The translations under genes and the position numbers were made by a program. Shown in pieces: positions 8,982 to 18,294 of a stretch of DNA of 64,000 nt. The number at the start of each line of letters is the position of its first letter. Position 1 is the first letter of the stretch. The notes under the pieces are model-generated. The model worked only from the letters and a program-made list of their open reading frames with translations. It made no database searches and was not told where the DNA came from. The stretch comes from Phyllobacterium lublinensis (GTDB lineage: Bacteria; Pseudomonadota; Alphaproteobacteria; Rhizobiales; Rhizobiaceae), in NCBI RefSeq assembly GCF_020164435.1, contig NZ_JAIUDQ010000002.1, forward strand, positions 186,001-250,000. Direction: 5' to 3'.

Positions 8982-9010
8982 AAATAGGACCGGCCCAACG
9001 GCTTTTCAAG
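8982..9010 (-). promoter_or_regulatory. Sigma70 promoter of the anti-SD small RNA
   Basis: Minus strand: CTTGAA (9005-9010), 17-base spacer, CTATTT (8982-8987). This nearly matches the alphaproteobacterial consensus CTTGAC-N17-CTATAT, and the hairpin begins about ten bases downstream. Confidence 0.65.
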
Positions 9011-9074
9011 GGCCGTAACATATTTTTTTACGCGTGCGATGATTTTTTGTCCGGGACAGCTTAAACCGAACAAT

Positions 9075-9272
9075 TCAGTTGGGCGGATTACCCGCCTGTG
9101 CGTTCGTACCGGCGAATTCCTCCATGTCCTTGCAAACGCCATGGCCCCGGAGCTGGCAACCGCCAAGACGATACTGTGCCTCCGATGCAGGGGCAGGATT
9201 GAGACGCTCGATGGCCCCGCCACCACAGCCGCTCAGTATCACCCACAAGCCAGCGAGGATTACAAAACGCAT
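9075..9272 (-). CDS. Small lipoprotein, function unknown
   Basis: 65-residue protein with a clear lipoprotein signal: Met-Arg, a hydrophobic core (FVILAGLWVIL) and lipobox LSGC with the lipidated cysteine at position 16. The mature part is about 50 residues, with two further cysteines (GGCQLRGHGVC), and is rich in Gly, Ala and Asn. The ATG is preceded by AAGGGAG at good spacing. It is divergent from the penicillin-binding protein gene and lies upstream of the small RNA on the same strand. I do not recognise the family. Lipobox plus ribosome-binding site argue that it is real. Confidence 0.65.
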   Translation of the reverse strand: MRFVILAGLWVILSGCGGGAIERLNPAPASEAQYRLGGCQLRGHGVCKDMEEFAGTNAQAGNPPN

Positions 9273-9364
9273 TGAAATACTCCCTTACCGATGCCCGAAA
9301 GGTAACCTTACCCGTGGCTTTTCTCAATCGTGTGGGGGCCGCGCCAAATCATGCTACTCGAACT

Positions 9365-9379
9365 TTAACTGCACCTTAA
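9365..9379 (+). promoter_or_regulatory. Candidate CtrA-binding site
   Basis: TTAA (9365-9368), exactly seven bases, TTAA (9376-9379): the spacing of the CtrA full site TTAA-N7-TTAAC. It lies in the shared upstream region of the class A PBP and the small lipoprotein. The final C of the consensus is missing. Inference only. Confidence 0.4.
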
Positions 9380-9547
9380 ATCGCCGCATTTACCCTGCAA
9401 CCGGTCGCGGATCATTCTTGCGGCTCAGGTGGGGCGGAATTTTTATCAATGGCATCACGCGACAGGGGCAGACAGCGAATCGAGCCGGGGTTCAGTTCGG
9501 ACCGCCGTTCGGGTGACGATTTGCGCGCAGATCCGGAGGACAGGCCC

Positions 9548-11647
9548 GTGGCAAAACGCAAGACCGCACGCAAATCCACCAAGTCCAAACGGGGAAAATC
9601 GCGCCGGAGTAGCGCAAGTGGCGGCTTCTTCGGCATGATGCGGCGCGCCGTCTATTGGTCATTCGTATTATGCATCTGGGGCGGCATCGCCCTTGCCGGA
9701 ACGATCATATATTTCGCGGCCAAGATGCCGCAAACAACGACGTGGTCAATTCCCGACCGTCCGCCCAACGTGAAGATCGTTTCGGTAGAGGGCGATCTGA
9801 TTGCCAATCGCGGTGCTTCAGGTGGCGAAGCCATCAGCCTGCACGACATGTCGCCATACCTGCCCGAGGCTGTGGTTGCGATCGAAGACAGGCGTTTCTA
9901 CTCGCATTTCGGCGTCGATCCGATAGGTTTTACCCGTGCCATGGTCGCGAACGTCATGTCCGGACGATTGGTGCAGGGCGGGTCAACCATTACCCAGCAA
10001 TTGGCGAAAAATCTGTTTCTGACGCCGGATCGCACGATCGAACGCAAGGTCCAGGAAGTTTTGTTGGCCCTTTGGCTGGAGCAGAAATACACAAAGGACC
10101 AAATCCTGGAGATGTATCTGAACCGGGTATATTTGGGTTCGGGCTCCTACGGTGTTGCGGCGGCTTCGCGGCGCTATTTCGACAAGTCGGCAAAGGAGGT
10201 CACTCTGCCGGAGGCGGCCTTGCTTGCAGGACTGCTGAAAGCACCTTCAAGGTTGTCGCCGGCGCGCGACCCTAAAGCGGCAAGAGAGCGTGCTCAGCTT
10301 GTCCTTGGGGCCATGCGTGAACAGGGAATGATTGGAGACAAGGAACTGACTTTCGCCATGAAGCAGCCGGCAACGCGCGCTGCATCCTATTGGAGCGGTT
10401 CGGAACAATATGTGGCTGACCGCGTCATGGAAGATTTGCCGGGACTGATTGGTGACGTAGGCAGCGACGTTATCGTGGACACTACGGTAGACCTTGGGTT
10501 GCAAAAGCTTGGCGAGGCATCGATCCGCGACTTGATCAGCAAGAACGGCGAAAAACTGAACGTCTCGCAGGGCGCCATGGTGTCAATAGACGGGACCGGC
10601 GCCGTTCGGGCCCTCATCGGCGGCTATGACTACGCCAACAGTCAGTTTGACCGCGCCAGCGAGGCCAAGCGCCAACCGGGATCGGCGTTCAAGCCATTCG
10701 TTTATCTGTCGGCACTCGAGCAGGGCTTTACACCCGAATCCGTCCGCAATGATGCGCCGATACGCATCGGCAACTGGACTCCTGGGAACTACAACGGCAA
10801 ATATTTCGGCAAGGTGACGCTTGCCGAGGCGTTGGCTCGATCGTTGAATTCGGTTTCGGCGCAGCTTGTCATGGAAGTAGGCCCGAAGACGGTCGTTTCC
10901 ACGGCGCATCGCCTCGGCATCGAATCCAACCTGACCTCGAATGCTTCCCTGGCACTCGGAACATCCGAGGTCACGCTACTTGAGCTGACCGATTCCTTCG
11001 TGCCCTTTGCCAATGGCGGTTACAAGGCGCCAGTGCATATTATTCGCCGGGTCACCACGAACGAGGGCAAGGTGCTCTATGAGCACAAGAGCCCGGCTCC
11101 AAATCGTGTTGTTGATTTGCGCAATGTCGGCATGATGAATGCGATGCTGAGACAGACCGTGGAAAGCGGGACCGCCACAAAGGCGAAGTTCGGTTGGCCC
11201 GCAGCTGGCAAAACAGGTACCAGCCAGAATTTCCGCGATGCCTGGTTCATCGGGTACACATCAAACCTGACGACAGGAGTGTGGTTCGGCAATGATGACG
11301 GCAAGCCGACCAAGAAAATAACCGGCGGTTCGCTGCCCGCTATCGCGTGGAAAGACTTCATGGTTGCCGCCCACAAGGGCGTTCCGGTTGCATCACTACC
11401 GGGCGAGTATCAGCTGGATCATCAGGTCGACGAAGGCAACGATATCCTGCCGTCGTCCGGAGTGGACCCGGCGGTGCCCGCATCGGAAGGCGTGCCTTCG
11501 GCGCAGCTCAACACCGGGGGCCCCATGCCACCGGTTGACGTGGGCGATCAGACCGGCTCCACCCGACCGGTGCCTCCCGCTGACGTTGGAGGCAACGGTC
11601 AGAGGGGACGCAAGACCACGCTGTTCGATCTAATCATGGGTAACTGA
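9548..11647 (+). CDS. Class A penicillin-binding protein 1A family (bifunctional glycosyltransferase/transpeptidase)
   Basis: 699 residues if started at the GTG at 9548, which has a strong GGAGGA seven bases upstream; an ATG at 9449 would add 33 residues without a comparable site. Basic cytoplasmic tail (KRKTARKSTKSKRGK), one membrane helix (about 30-55), a GT51 glycosyltransferase domain (catalytic EDRRFYSHFGVD, then QGGSTITQQLAKN), and a transpeptidase domain with SxxK in PGSAFKPFVY, SLNS, and KTG in GKTGTSQNFRDAW. The C-terminus is a Pro/Gly-rich tail. It polymerises and cross-links peptidoglycan in the periplasm. A candidate CtrA site upstream suggests cell-cycle timing. Confidence 0.95.
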   Translation: MAKRKTARKSTKSKRGKSRRSSASGGFFGMMRRAVYWSFVLCIWGGIALAGTIIYFAAKMPQTTTWSIPDRPPNVKIVSVEGDLIANRGASGGEAISLHDMSPYLPEAVVAIEDRRFYSHFGVDPIGFTRAMVANVMSGRLVQGGSTITQQLAKNLFLTPDRTIERKVQEVLLALWLEQKYTKDQILEMYLNRVYLGSGSYGVAAASRRYFDKSAKEVTLPEAALLAGLLKAPSRLSPARDPKAARERAQLVLGAMREQGMIGDKELTFAMKQPATRAASYWSGSEQYVADRVMEDLPGLIGDVGSDVIVDTTVDLGLQKLGEASIRDLISKNGEKLNVSQGAMVSIDGTGAVRALIGGYDYANSQFDRASEAKRQPGSAFKPFVYLSALEQGFTPESVRNDAPIRIGNWTPGNYNGKYFGKVTLAEALARSLNSVSAQLVMEVGPKTVVSTAHRLGIESNLTSNASLALGTSEVTLLELTDSFVPFANGGYKAPVHIIRRVTTNEGKVLYEHKSPAPNRVVDLRNVGMMNAMLRQTVESGTATKAKFGWPAAGKTGTSQNFRDAWFIGYTSNLTTGVWFGNDDGKPTKKITGGSLPAIAWKDFMVAAHKGVPVASLPGEYQLDHQVDEGNDILPSSGVDPAVPASEGVPSAQLNTGGPMPPVDVGDQTGSTRPVPPADVGGNGQRGRKTTLFDLIMGN

Positions 11648-11651
11648 TGCT

Positions 11652-13142
11652 CTAACTCGTAAGCGTTCGCTTCACGGCAGTTTTCCAACCGGCAATCTTT
11701 GTCTTGCGGGTCTTTTCGTCCATCTTCGGTATGAACTGGACATCGCGCTCCCAGGTCTTGGAAAATTCGCGCCGGTCGGGCCAAATACCGGCTTTCGAAC
11801 CGGCAAGCCAAGCGGCGCCGAGCGCGGTAGTCTCCAGGATCACGGGGCGATCGACCGGTGCATCAAGGATGTCGGCGAGTCGTTGCATCGTCCAATCGGA
11901 TGCAACCATGCCGCCATCGACACGCAACACCGTCTTCGTGGCGGACGACTTCCAGTCCTTGCGCATTGCGTCGAGCAGGTCGCGCGTCTGGTAGGCAACC
12001 GATTCAAGCGCTGCACATGCAAATTCTGCCGGACCGGTATTGCGGGTAAGGCCGTAGATCGCTCCTCGTGCATCCGCATCCCAGTGTGGAGCGCCAAGAC
12101 CGACGAAGGCAGGAACCAGGTAGACGTTCTGGCTGGGATCCGCCTGGTCCGCGAGTTTACCCGTCTCAGGGGCAGAGCCTATAATCCTCAGACCATCGCG
12201 CAGCCATTGGACGGCTGCGCCTGCGATGAAAATCGAGCCTTCAAGTGCATAGGTCGTTTTTCCATTGAGCCGGTATGCAATGGTCGTCAGCAACCGGTTC
12301 TTTGACAGCACCATATCGCTACCGGTGTTGAGGAGCGCAAAGCAACCCGTACCGTAGGTGGACTTGAACATGCCAGGTTCGAAACAGGCCTGACCAATCG
12401 TGGCGGCGTGCTGGTCCCCGGCCACGCCAAGTATGGGAATCGTGGCGCCAAACAGGTCCGCCTCGGCGGCGCCATAGTTGGCGGCGCAATCCTTGACTTC
12501 CGGCAACATGGCGCGTGGGATACGGAGCAAATCCAGAAGCTCGTTGTCCCACTCATTGGTGGCGATATTGAACAGCAGCGTGCGAGAGGCATTGGTGGCA
12601 TCGGTGGCGTGCACCTTGCCGTCGGTCAATCGCCAGATGAGAAAACTGTCGACAGTTCCGAACAGCAGATCGCCATGGGCAGCACGCTTGCGCGCCCCGG
12701 GAACGTTGTCGAGAATCCAGGCAAGCTTGGTGCCGGAGAAATAGGGGTCGAGAAGCAAGCCCGTCTTCTTGGTGAATGTCTTTTCAAGCCCCTGCTTCTT
12801 CAATTTTTGGCAGATCGGTGCCGTACGCCTGTCCTGCCATACGATTGCATTATGAACGGGTTTTCCAGTCGCTTTGTCCCAGACGATAACCGTCTCGCGC
12901 TGATTGGTGATGCCGATGGCAGCAACGTCGCCCGCCTGGATCTTGGCATTCTCGATCGCTACCTGGCATGTACTGAGGACGGATTGCCAGATTTCTTCCG
13001 GATCGTGCTCGACCCAGCCAGATTGCGGGTAGATCTGTGTGAATTCCTGTTGGCTCTTGCCAACCACCTTGCGGTTTCTGTCAAAGATGATGGCGCGGCT
13101 CGATGTTGTGCCTTGATCGATGGCCAGGACGTATCCGTTCAT
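11652..13142 (-). CDS. glpK: Glycerol kinase
   Basis: 496-residue FGGY kinase converting glycerol and ATP to sn-glycerol 3-phosphate. The N-terminus [21 protein letters not shown] is diagnostic, as are [38 protein letters not shown] and the C-terminal [13 protein letters not shown]. Full-length. The ATG at 13142 follows GGGGGGA; the frame is open further upstream, but that would precede the universal GlpK N-terminus. It converges on the PBP gene (four bases apart) and is divergent from the SDR gene. No glpF or glpD is adjacent. Confidence 0.96.
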   Translation of the reverse strand: MNGYVLAIDQGTTSSRAIIFDRNRKVVGKSQQEFTQIYPQSGWVEHDPEEIWQSVLSTCQVAIENAKIQAGDVAAIGITNQRETVIVWDKATGKPVHNAIVWQDRRTAPICQKLKKQGLEKTFTKKTGLLLDPYFSGTKLAWILDNVPGARKRAAHGDLLFGTVDSFLIWRLTDGKVHATDATNASRTLLFNIATNEWDNELLDLLRIPRAMLPEVKDCAANYGAAEADLFGATIPILGVAGDQHAATIGQACFEPGMFKSTYGTGCFALLNTGSDMVLSKNRLLTTIAYRLNGKTTYALEGSIFIAGAAVQWLRDGLRIIGSAPETGKLADQADPSQNVYLVPAFVGLGAPHWDADARGAIYGLTRNTGPAEFACAALESVAYQTRDLLDAMRKDWKSSATKTVLRVDGGMVASDWTMQRLADILDAPVDRPVILETTALGAAWLAGSKAGIWPDRREFSKTWERDVQFIPKMDEKTRKTKIAGWKTAVKRTLTS

Positions 13143-13264
13143 GCTTCCCCCCTTGATTTGGGCGTCACAATATTTACCCCGGACTGACAGATCAATCGTT
13201 GCGACATGATAAGCCTCGAATTTCATCTGGCGATGCGATATTGCTGTGCCAATGGAGTATCCTC

Positions 13265-14014
13265 ATGACCAACAATGAACCACGCAAGGTGCTTGTGCTG
13301 ACCGGTGCCAGTCGCGGTATCGGCCACGCCACCGTGAAACGTTTCTCGCGCGCAGGCTGGCGCGTCATCACCTGCTCCCGCCAGAGCTTTGACGACAACT
13401 GTCCTTGGCCGGCCGGACCGGAGGACCACATCAAGGTGGATCTGGCTAATCCCTCCGACGTCGACCACGCGGTTTCCGAGATACGGCAGCGGCTGGCGGC
13501 GGAGGGCGGAAGGCTCAATGCGCTGGTCAACAATGCCGGCATTTCACCCAAGAATGGCTCTGGAGAGCGGCTTGATTCGATCGAAACACCCATGCAGACA
13601 TGGATGGCGGTTTTTCAGGTGAACTTTTTCGCGCCGATCATGCTGGCGCGCGGCCTGTTCAAGGAATTGGAGGCAGCACAGGGTTCGGTTGTTAATGTGA
13701 CTTCGATTGCGGGTAGCCGCGTGCATCCTTTCGCAGGCACTGCCTATGCGACGTCAAAGGCGGCGCTCGCTTCGCTGACCCGCGAGATGGCATCGGATTT
13801 CGGCCCGCATGGGATCCGCGTCAATGCGATCGCACCCGGCGAGATCGACACCGCCATTCTGTCTCCGGGCACCGACAAGCTGGTCGAACAACTGCCGTTA
13901 CGTCGTCTCGGCAAGACGGCCGAAGTTGCCGAGACGATCTATTTTCTCTGTACCGAATCGTCGTCCTACGTCACCGGATCTGAGATCCACATCAACGGCG
14001 GTCAACACGTCTAG
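13265..14014 (+). CDS. SDR-family NAD(P)-dependent oxidoreductase
   Basis: 249-residue classical short-chain dehydrogenase/reductase. Rossmann motif TGASRGIG (13-20), NNAG (89-92), catalytic S147, Y161 and K165 (YATSKAALAS), and the C-terminal SSYVTGSEIHINGGQ typical of the group. ATG preceded by TGGAG. It stands alone on this strand, divergent from glpK and convergent with the xylose genes, ending at a strong hairpin terminator. Substrate not predictable; the FabG-like C-terminus suits a sugar, polyol or 3-oxoacyl substrate. Confidence 0.9.
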   Translation: MTNNEPRKVLVLTGASRGIGHATVKRFSRAGWRVITCSRQSFDDNCPWPAGPEDHIKVDLANPSDVDHAVSEIRQRLAAEGGRLNALVNNAGISPKNGSGERLDSIETPMQTWMAVFQVNFFAPIMLARGLFKELEAAQGSVVNVTSIAGSRVHPFAGTAYATSKAALASLTREMASDFGPHGIRVNAIAPGEIDTAILSPGTDKLVEQLPLRRLGKTAEVAETIYFLCTESSSYVTGSEIHINGGQHV

Positions 14015-14017
14015 GTA

Positions 14018-14044
14018 ACAGCCCTCCCACGCGGGGAGGGCTGT
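14018..14044. terminator. Bidirectional hairpin between the SDR gene and xylA
   Basis: ACAGCCCTCCC (14018-14028) and GGGAGGGCTGT (14034-14044) form a perfect 11-bp stem between two convergent genes. No long T tract, so its efficiency is uncertain. Confidence 0.6.
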
Positions 14045-14054
14045 GTTCCAATCT

Positions 14055-15365
14055 TCAAACGTAGCGGTTTACAACGTTCTCCAGATATTCCTGCCTGCCC
14101 GAACGCGGTTGCGGCTGGATGCTGCCGCCTTCGACCTGCTTGGCGATGTCTTCAAGCGAGAGTTTGCCCGAGAGCATGGCCTGCGCATCGGGTTTCGACC
14201 AACCGGCGTAACGGTCATCGACAAAGCTGGTTAGAACTTTGTCCTCGATCATTTTGGCCGCCGCCTTGAGGCCTCGGGCACATGTGTCCATGCCACCGAT
14301 GTGCGCGATCAGCAAATCCTGAGGATCGAGCGATTGGCGGCGCAGCTTGGCGTCGAAGTTCGTGCCACCCGTTGTGAAGCCACCGGCCTTGAGGATCTCA
14401 TAATAGGCCAGCGCGACTTCCGGAACATTGTTCGGGAACTGGTCGGTATCCCAGCCGGATTGGTAATCGTTACGGTTCATGTCGATCGAGCCGAAGATGC
14501 CCAATGCGGCTGCCGTGGCCAGCTCATGTTCGAAGGAATGACCCGCAAGGATCGCATGGCCCTGTTCCAGGTTGACCTTGACCTCGTTTTCGAGGCCGAA
14601 ACGCTTGAGGAATCCGTACACCGTCGCAGTGTCGTAGTCATACTGGTGCTTGGTTGGTTCCTGTGGCTTTGGCTCGATGAGAATCGCCCCCTTGAAACCG
14701 ATCTTGTGCTTATAGTCGACAACGAGACTGAGGAAACGACCCATCTGGTCGAGCTCGCGCTTCATGTCAGTGTTGAGCAATGTTTCATAGCCCTCGCGAC
14801 CGCCCCAAAGGACGTAATTCTCGCCCTTCAGCTTCTGGGTAACGTCGATACAGCTTTTCACGGTTGCCGCCGCATAGGCGAACACTTCGGGATCCGGGTT
14901 GGTCGCAGCGCCCGCCATATAGCGGCGGTTGGAAAAGAGGTTGGCCGTGCCCCAGAGCAACTTGGTGCCGGTCGCTGCCATCTTGCCTTCGAAATAATCG
15001 GCGATCTCGTAGAGGCGCTTGTTGCTCTCGGCAATCGTATCACCTTCGGGACGAACATCGGCATCGTGGAAACAGAAATAGGGTGCGCCTAGGATGGAGA
15101 ACATCTCGAATGCCACGTCGGCCTTCAGCCTCGCGCCATCCATCGTATCGTTGAACCATGGGCGTTCGAAAGTCTGCCCGCCGAAAGGATCGCCGCCCGG
15201 CCAAACGAAGGAATGCCAATAGGCGATTGCAAAGCGAAGATGATCCTCAAGACGCTTGCCGAAAACAATCTCATCGGGATTGTAGAAACGATAGGCGAGC
15301 GGATTGGTGCTTTCCGGGCCTTCGTATTTGACTGGTTTTATATCACCAAAGAATCCGCTGCTCAT
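14055..15365 (-). CDS. xylA: Xylose isomerase
   Basis: 436-residue class II xylose isomerase interconverting D-xylose and D-xylulose in the cytoplasm. Signatures: [14 protein letters not shown] near residue 100 (catalytic His), [33 protein letters not shown] with metal-binding Glu, GHSFEHE, and [18 protein letters not shown]. The start overlaps the end of xylB by four bases (ATGA), so xylB and xylA are translationally coupled. Confidence 0.98.
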   Translation of the reverse strand: MSSGFFGDIKPVKYEGPESTNPLAYRFYNPDEIVFGKRLEDHLRFAIAYWHSFVWPGGDPFGGQTFERPWFNDTMDGARLKADVAFEMFSILGAPYFCFHDADVRPEGDTIAESNKRLYEIADYFEGKMAATGTKLLWGTANLFSNRRYMAGAATNPDPEVFAYAAATVKSCIDVTQKLKGENYVLWGGREGYETLLNTDMKRELDQMGRFLSLVVDYKHKIGFKGAILIEPKPQEPTKHQYDYDTATVYGFLKRFGLENEVKVNLEQGHAILAGHSFEHELATAAALGIFGSIDMNRNDYQSGWDTDQFPNNVPEVALAYYEILKAGGFTTGGTNFDAKLRRQSLDPQDLLIAHIGGMDTCARGLKAAAKMIEDKVLTSFVDDRYAGWSKPDAQAMLSGKLSLEDIAKQVEGGSIQPQPRSGRQEYLENVVNRYV

Positions 15366-16816
15366 GATTGAACTCCTTTTAATGCAGGATAAAGGTTGTG
15401 ATAACGATTGTATGCCGCGTCGAAGGCGCCGGAGAGACGCGTTTCGGGCTCGATGGTATAGTCAGTAGCCGGGGCGGTGCAGGTCGCGCGCGCGTCGGTA
15501 TTTTCAGCTGCGATAAGCCCGAGCCGTGCAGCTCCGAATGCGGCACCGAAATCACCGTCTGCTGGAACGTCAACGGGAACGTTCAGCGCCGTCGCGATCG
15601 CCTTGAGCCAGTAGGCCGAGCGCGAACCGCCACCGACTGCGGTGACGCGCTCGAGCTTCGTTCCCGCCGCAGCAAGCGCATGCAGGCAGTCGCGGAATGC
15701 AAAGGCAACGCCTTCAAGGACGGCCTGTGTCAGGGCAGCCCGGCTGCTGGCGTGTTCCAGGCCGTGAAACGAGCCGCGAATGGTGGAGTCGTTAAGTGGC
15801 GTACGTTCACCGGAAAGGTAGGGAAGAAACGTCACGCCGGATGGAGCATGCAACTCATCGCCAAGTTCGCCAGTAAGCTCGGCTGGCGTTCGCGATGCGA
15901 TCCCGGCATACCAGTTCAGAGCGTCGGTGGCGGACAGGATAACGCCCATCTGGTGCCAGGTGTTGGGCAGGGCATGGCAGAAAGTATGAACGGCGCTTTC
16001 CGGATTTGGCAAGTAGGCGTTATTGGCGGCAAACAGAACTCCTGATGTGCCCAGAGAAACAAAAGCATTGCCTCCAGCGACCGTGCCCATGCCGCAGGCA
16101 GACGCTGCATTGTCGCCGGCACCGCCTGCAACCACAACGTTGCTTCCCAGGCCCCAGCGCGTGGCGAGTTCGGATCGCAAGATGCCGGAAGCCTCGGTCC
16201 CTTCTACAAGCGATGGCATGTAGCTTGGATCAAGACCGGTCGCTGCAAGCAGTTCCTCTGACCAGGCACGCTTCCCTACGTCCAGCCACGACGTTCCGGC
16301 TGCATCGGACATTTCCGACACATGTTCACCCGTGAGCCACAGCCGCAGGTAGTCCTTCGGCAGGAGCACTCGGCTCAGCTTCGCAAAAACGTCAATTTCA
16401 TTGTTCTTGACCCAGGCGATCTTTGGCGCGGTGAACCCGGGAAAGACGATATTTCCGCTAATTGCGCGAAACCTGGGATTACTGTCCAGTTCGGCGGCTT
16501 CCTTATGGCTGCGGGTGTCATTCCACAAAATACAAGGACGCAATACCTGGTCACTGGCATCGAGCAGCGTTGCGCCGTGCATCTGACCAGAGAGACCGAT
16601 TCCTCTTACGGCACCAAGCTGCTTGGCGTGCGTGGCCTTGATTGCGGCGATGGCATCGTCGGTGGCCCTGATCCAATGGGACGGGTCCTGTTCCGACCAT
16701 CCGGAGTGCGGCCGCGCAACATCGAGTGTTCCGGTTCCAGAGGCTATGACGGACTGCTTATCGTCAATCAGTAACGCCTTTACCCCGGACGTGCCCAAAT
16801 CGAGCCCTAGATACAT
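15362..16816 (-). CDS. xylB: Xylulokinase
   Basis: 484-residue FGGY kinase phosphorylating D-xylulose to xylulose 5-phosphate for the pentose phosphate pathway. Starts [18 protein letters not shown]; contains [13 protein letters not shown] (substrate loop), ILWNDTR, and the C-terminal [20 protein letters not shown], all typical of XylB. It lies between the ROK regulator (24 bases upstream) and xylA (overlap), so regulator, kinase and isomerase form one minus-strand operon. Confidence 0.97.
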   Translation of the reverse strand: MYLGLDLGTSGVKALLIDDKQSVIASGTGTLDVARPHSGWSEQDPSHWIRATDDAIAAIKATHAKQLGAVRGIGLSGQMHGATLLDASDQVLRPCILWNDTRSHKEAAELDSNPRFRAISGNIVFPGFTAPKIAWVKNNEIDVFAKLSRVLLPKDYLRLWLTGEHVSEMSDAAGTSWLDVGKRAWSEELLAATGLDPSYMPSLVEGTEASGILRSELATRWGLGSNVVVAGGAGDNAASACGMGTVAGGNAFVSLGTSGVLFAANNAYLPNPESAVHTFCHALPNTWHQMGVILSATDALNWYAGIASRTPAELTGELGDELHAPSGVTFLPYLSGERTPLNDSTIRGSFHGLEHASSRAALTQAVLEGVAFAFRDCLHALAAAGTKLERVTAVGGGSRSAYWLKAIATALNVPVDVPADGDFGAAFGAARLGLIAAENTDARATCTAPATDYTIEPETRLSGAFDAAYNRYHNLYPALKGVQS

Positions 16817-16839
16817 GGATTTTTCTCCTGAATTCTTTC

Positions 16840-18087
16840 TTAAATTGCACGCTTCAGCGGTACTTCCTTGACGTCGCCCGGCGCGAATACCTGGGTGTCG
16901 AGATGAAGCAACGACGTCATCATGCAGCCTTGCAGGATCAGAGGATGCTCGTCCGGGTAGCAGCGGATGTTGAGGTCCTGCGCTGCGCCCCAGCCTGACG
17001 TGCCCGAGACAATTCCGCGCAACTCATCCTCCATGAGATCGAAAACGCCAGCGCCTGGACCAACCAACGCCACTGGAACCGGATCAATAAGGGAAAACAG
17101 ACTGCGCAATCCGGATCCGATTGCCTCACCGGCCTTGCGAAATGCCGCGCGCTCACGGCCGTCTTTAGCCCGTGCACGATCGGCGAGCTCGCCAAAAGCT
17201 GCAGCATCCACATCCTGGGCTGGCTGCGAATCATCTTCCTGGCCAGACGTTTTTCGAAGGATCGCATAGTCGCTGGCGTAAGCTTCGATACAACCGTGCC
17301 GGCCACATCGACATAGTGCGCCATTGGGTAGGTGCAGCATGTGGCCGAATTCGGCGGCCGAAGATTGGGCTCCCACAAATGGTTTACCCTTCAGGTACAG
17401 GCCCATGCCGATGCCATGCGAAAGCAGAATCGCTGCAAAGTCTTCGGCGTAATGGTCGGGGTCCATCCAGCGCAGTGCCTCGGAGATCATGTTGCAATCA
17501 TTTGCAACCGCAACTGCAACGCCGTAGCGCCGTGAAAGCGCGGCACCAAAAGCGATATTGTTATCGGGCGTAATCGGTGACCATAGCATTGTCGCACTGG
17601 CTGCATCCGTTACCCCCTGCACCCCCATCGATATGTGCATGAGCCGTCCGGACTTGGGGGGGAGACTTTCGAGCTGGTTGTCAAGCATCTGGCAGATGGA
17701 GTCGTTGAGCGTGTCCTTTGTTGCGGCCAATGTCGGTACGCGGCGAAATTCCTCGGAAATCATCTGCCCCCTATAGTCGAACAGGACGGTGTGAACGAGA
17801 TTAAGGGCAAGTTCGACAGCCGCAATCGTGGCGATTTCCGGATTGAGTGCGAGAGCGACCTGTGGCCGTCCGCGACGATTGGATGCGACATCGCCATCGC
17901 GGCTCTCGCCAATGATACCTTCGCCTATGAGGGCTGTCGTGATGGCCGATACGGTCGACGGACTGAGACCTGTCTGGGCAACAATGTCGGTGCGTGACAG
18001 CGATCCGTGTCTACGCAGGGCAGTCAGGACAAGCCTCCGATTTTGACGCCGGACGTCGTCAGGCCGCGCGATCTCGTCGATCAACAA
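16840..18087 (-). CDS. ROK-family transcriptional regulator of the xylose genes (XylR-type)
   Basis: About 415 residues. The N-terminal winged helix-turn-helix (VRRQNRRLVLTALRRHGSLSRTDIVAQTGLSPSTVSAITTAL) is followed by a ROK sugar-kinase-like sensor domain carrying the zinc motif CRCGRHGCIEAYAS. Such regulators repress pentose genes until xylose binds. No ATG precedes the DNA-binding domain; I chose the TTG at 18087 because GGGAGG lies eight bases upstream. An in-frame TTG at 18144 would add 19 residues but lies inside a palindromic operator-like element. It leads the xylB-xylA operon and is divergent from xylFHG. Confidence 0.88.
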   Translation of the reverse strand: MLIDEIARPDDVRRQNRRLVLTALRRHGSLSRTDIVAQTGLSPSTVSAITTALIGEGIIGESRDGDVASNRRGRPQVALALNPEIATIAAVELALNLVHTVLFDYRGQMISEEFRRVPTLAATKDTLNDSICQMLDNQLESLPPKSGRLMHISMGVQGVTDAASATMLWSPITPDNNIAFGAALSRRYGVAVAVANDCNMISEALRWMDPDHYAEDFAAILLSHGIGMGLYLKGKPFVGAQSSAAEFGHMLHLPNGALCRCGRHGCIEAYASDYAILRKTSGQEDDSQPAQDVDAAAFGELADRARAKDGRERAAFRKAGEAIGSGLRSLFSLIDPVPVALVGPGAGVFDLMEDELRGIVSGTSGWGAAQDLNIRCYPDEHPLILQGCMMTSLLHLDTQVFAPGDVKEVPLKRAI

Positions 18088-18112
18088 AATGACATCCTCC
18101 CAGAATCTTTTT

Positions 18113-18144
18113 TTGTGCAGTGCAAAATTATTGTTGCGCTGCAA
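18113..18144. promoter_or_regulatory. Candidate ROK/XylR operator: tandem palindromes
   Basis: TTGTGCAGTGCAA (18113-18125) and TTGCGCTGCAA (18134-18144) are two imperfect TTGnnC...GCAA palindromes with centres about 20 bp apart, i.e. on the same helix face. They sit between the ROK regulator start and the xylF promoter, where a local repressor should bind. Confidence 0.45.
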
Positions 18145-18168
18145 TAGGTTATCCTACCTAAATCTAAG

Positions 18169-18197
18169 TTGACATAGAAATGATTTTAAGTCACTAT
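18169..18197 (+). promoter_or_regulatory. xylFHG promoter
   Basis: TTGACA (18169-18174), 17-base spacer, CACTAT (18192-18197), followed by a T-rich stretch. The -35 is a perfect match. Predicted start near 18204 gives a leader of about 90 bases before xylF. Confidence 0.6.
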
Positions 18198-18294
18198 TTT
18201 TTTCGAGCCTCGAAATAAAGGGGTTTAGGTGCAGACCGGAGGTGAAGGTCATGCATCGATCAGTCAACGTGCTGCATGCACTGGGAGGGTTATC

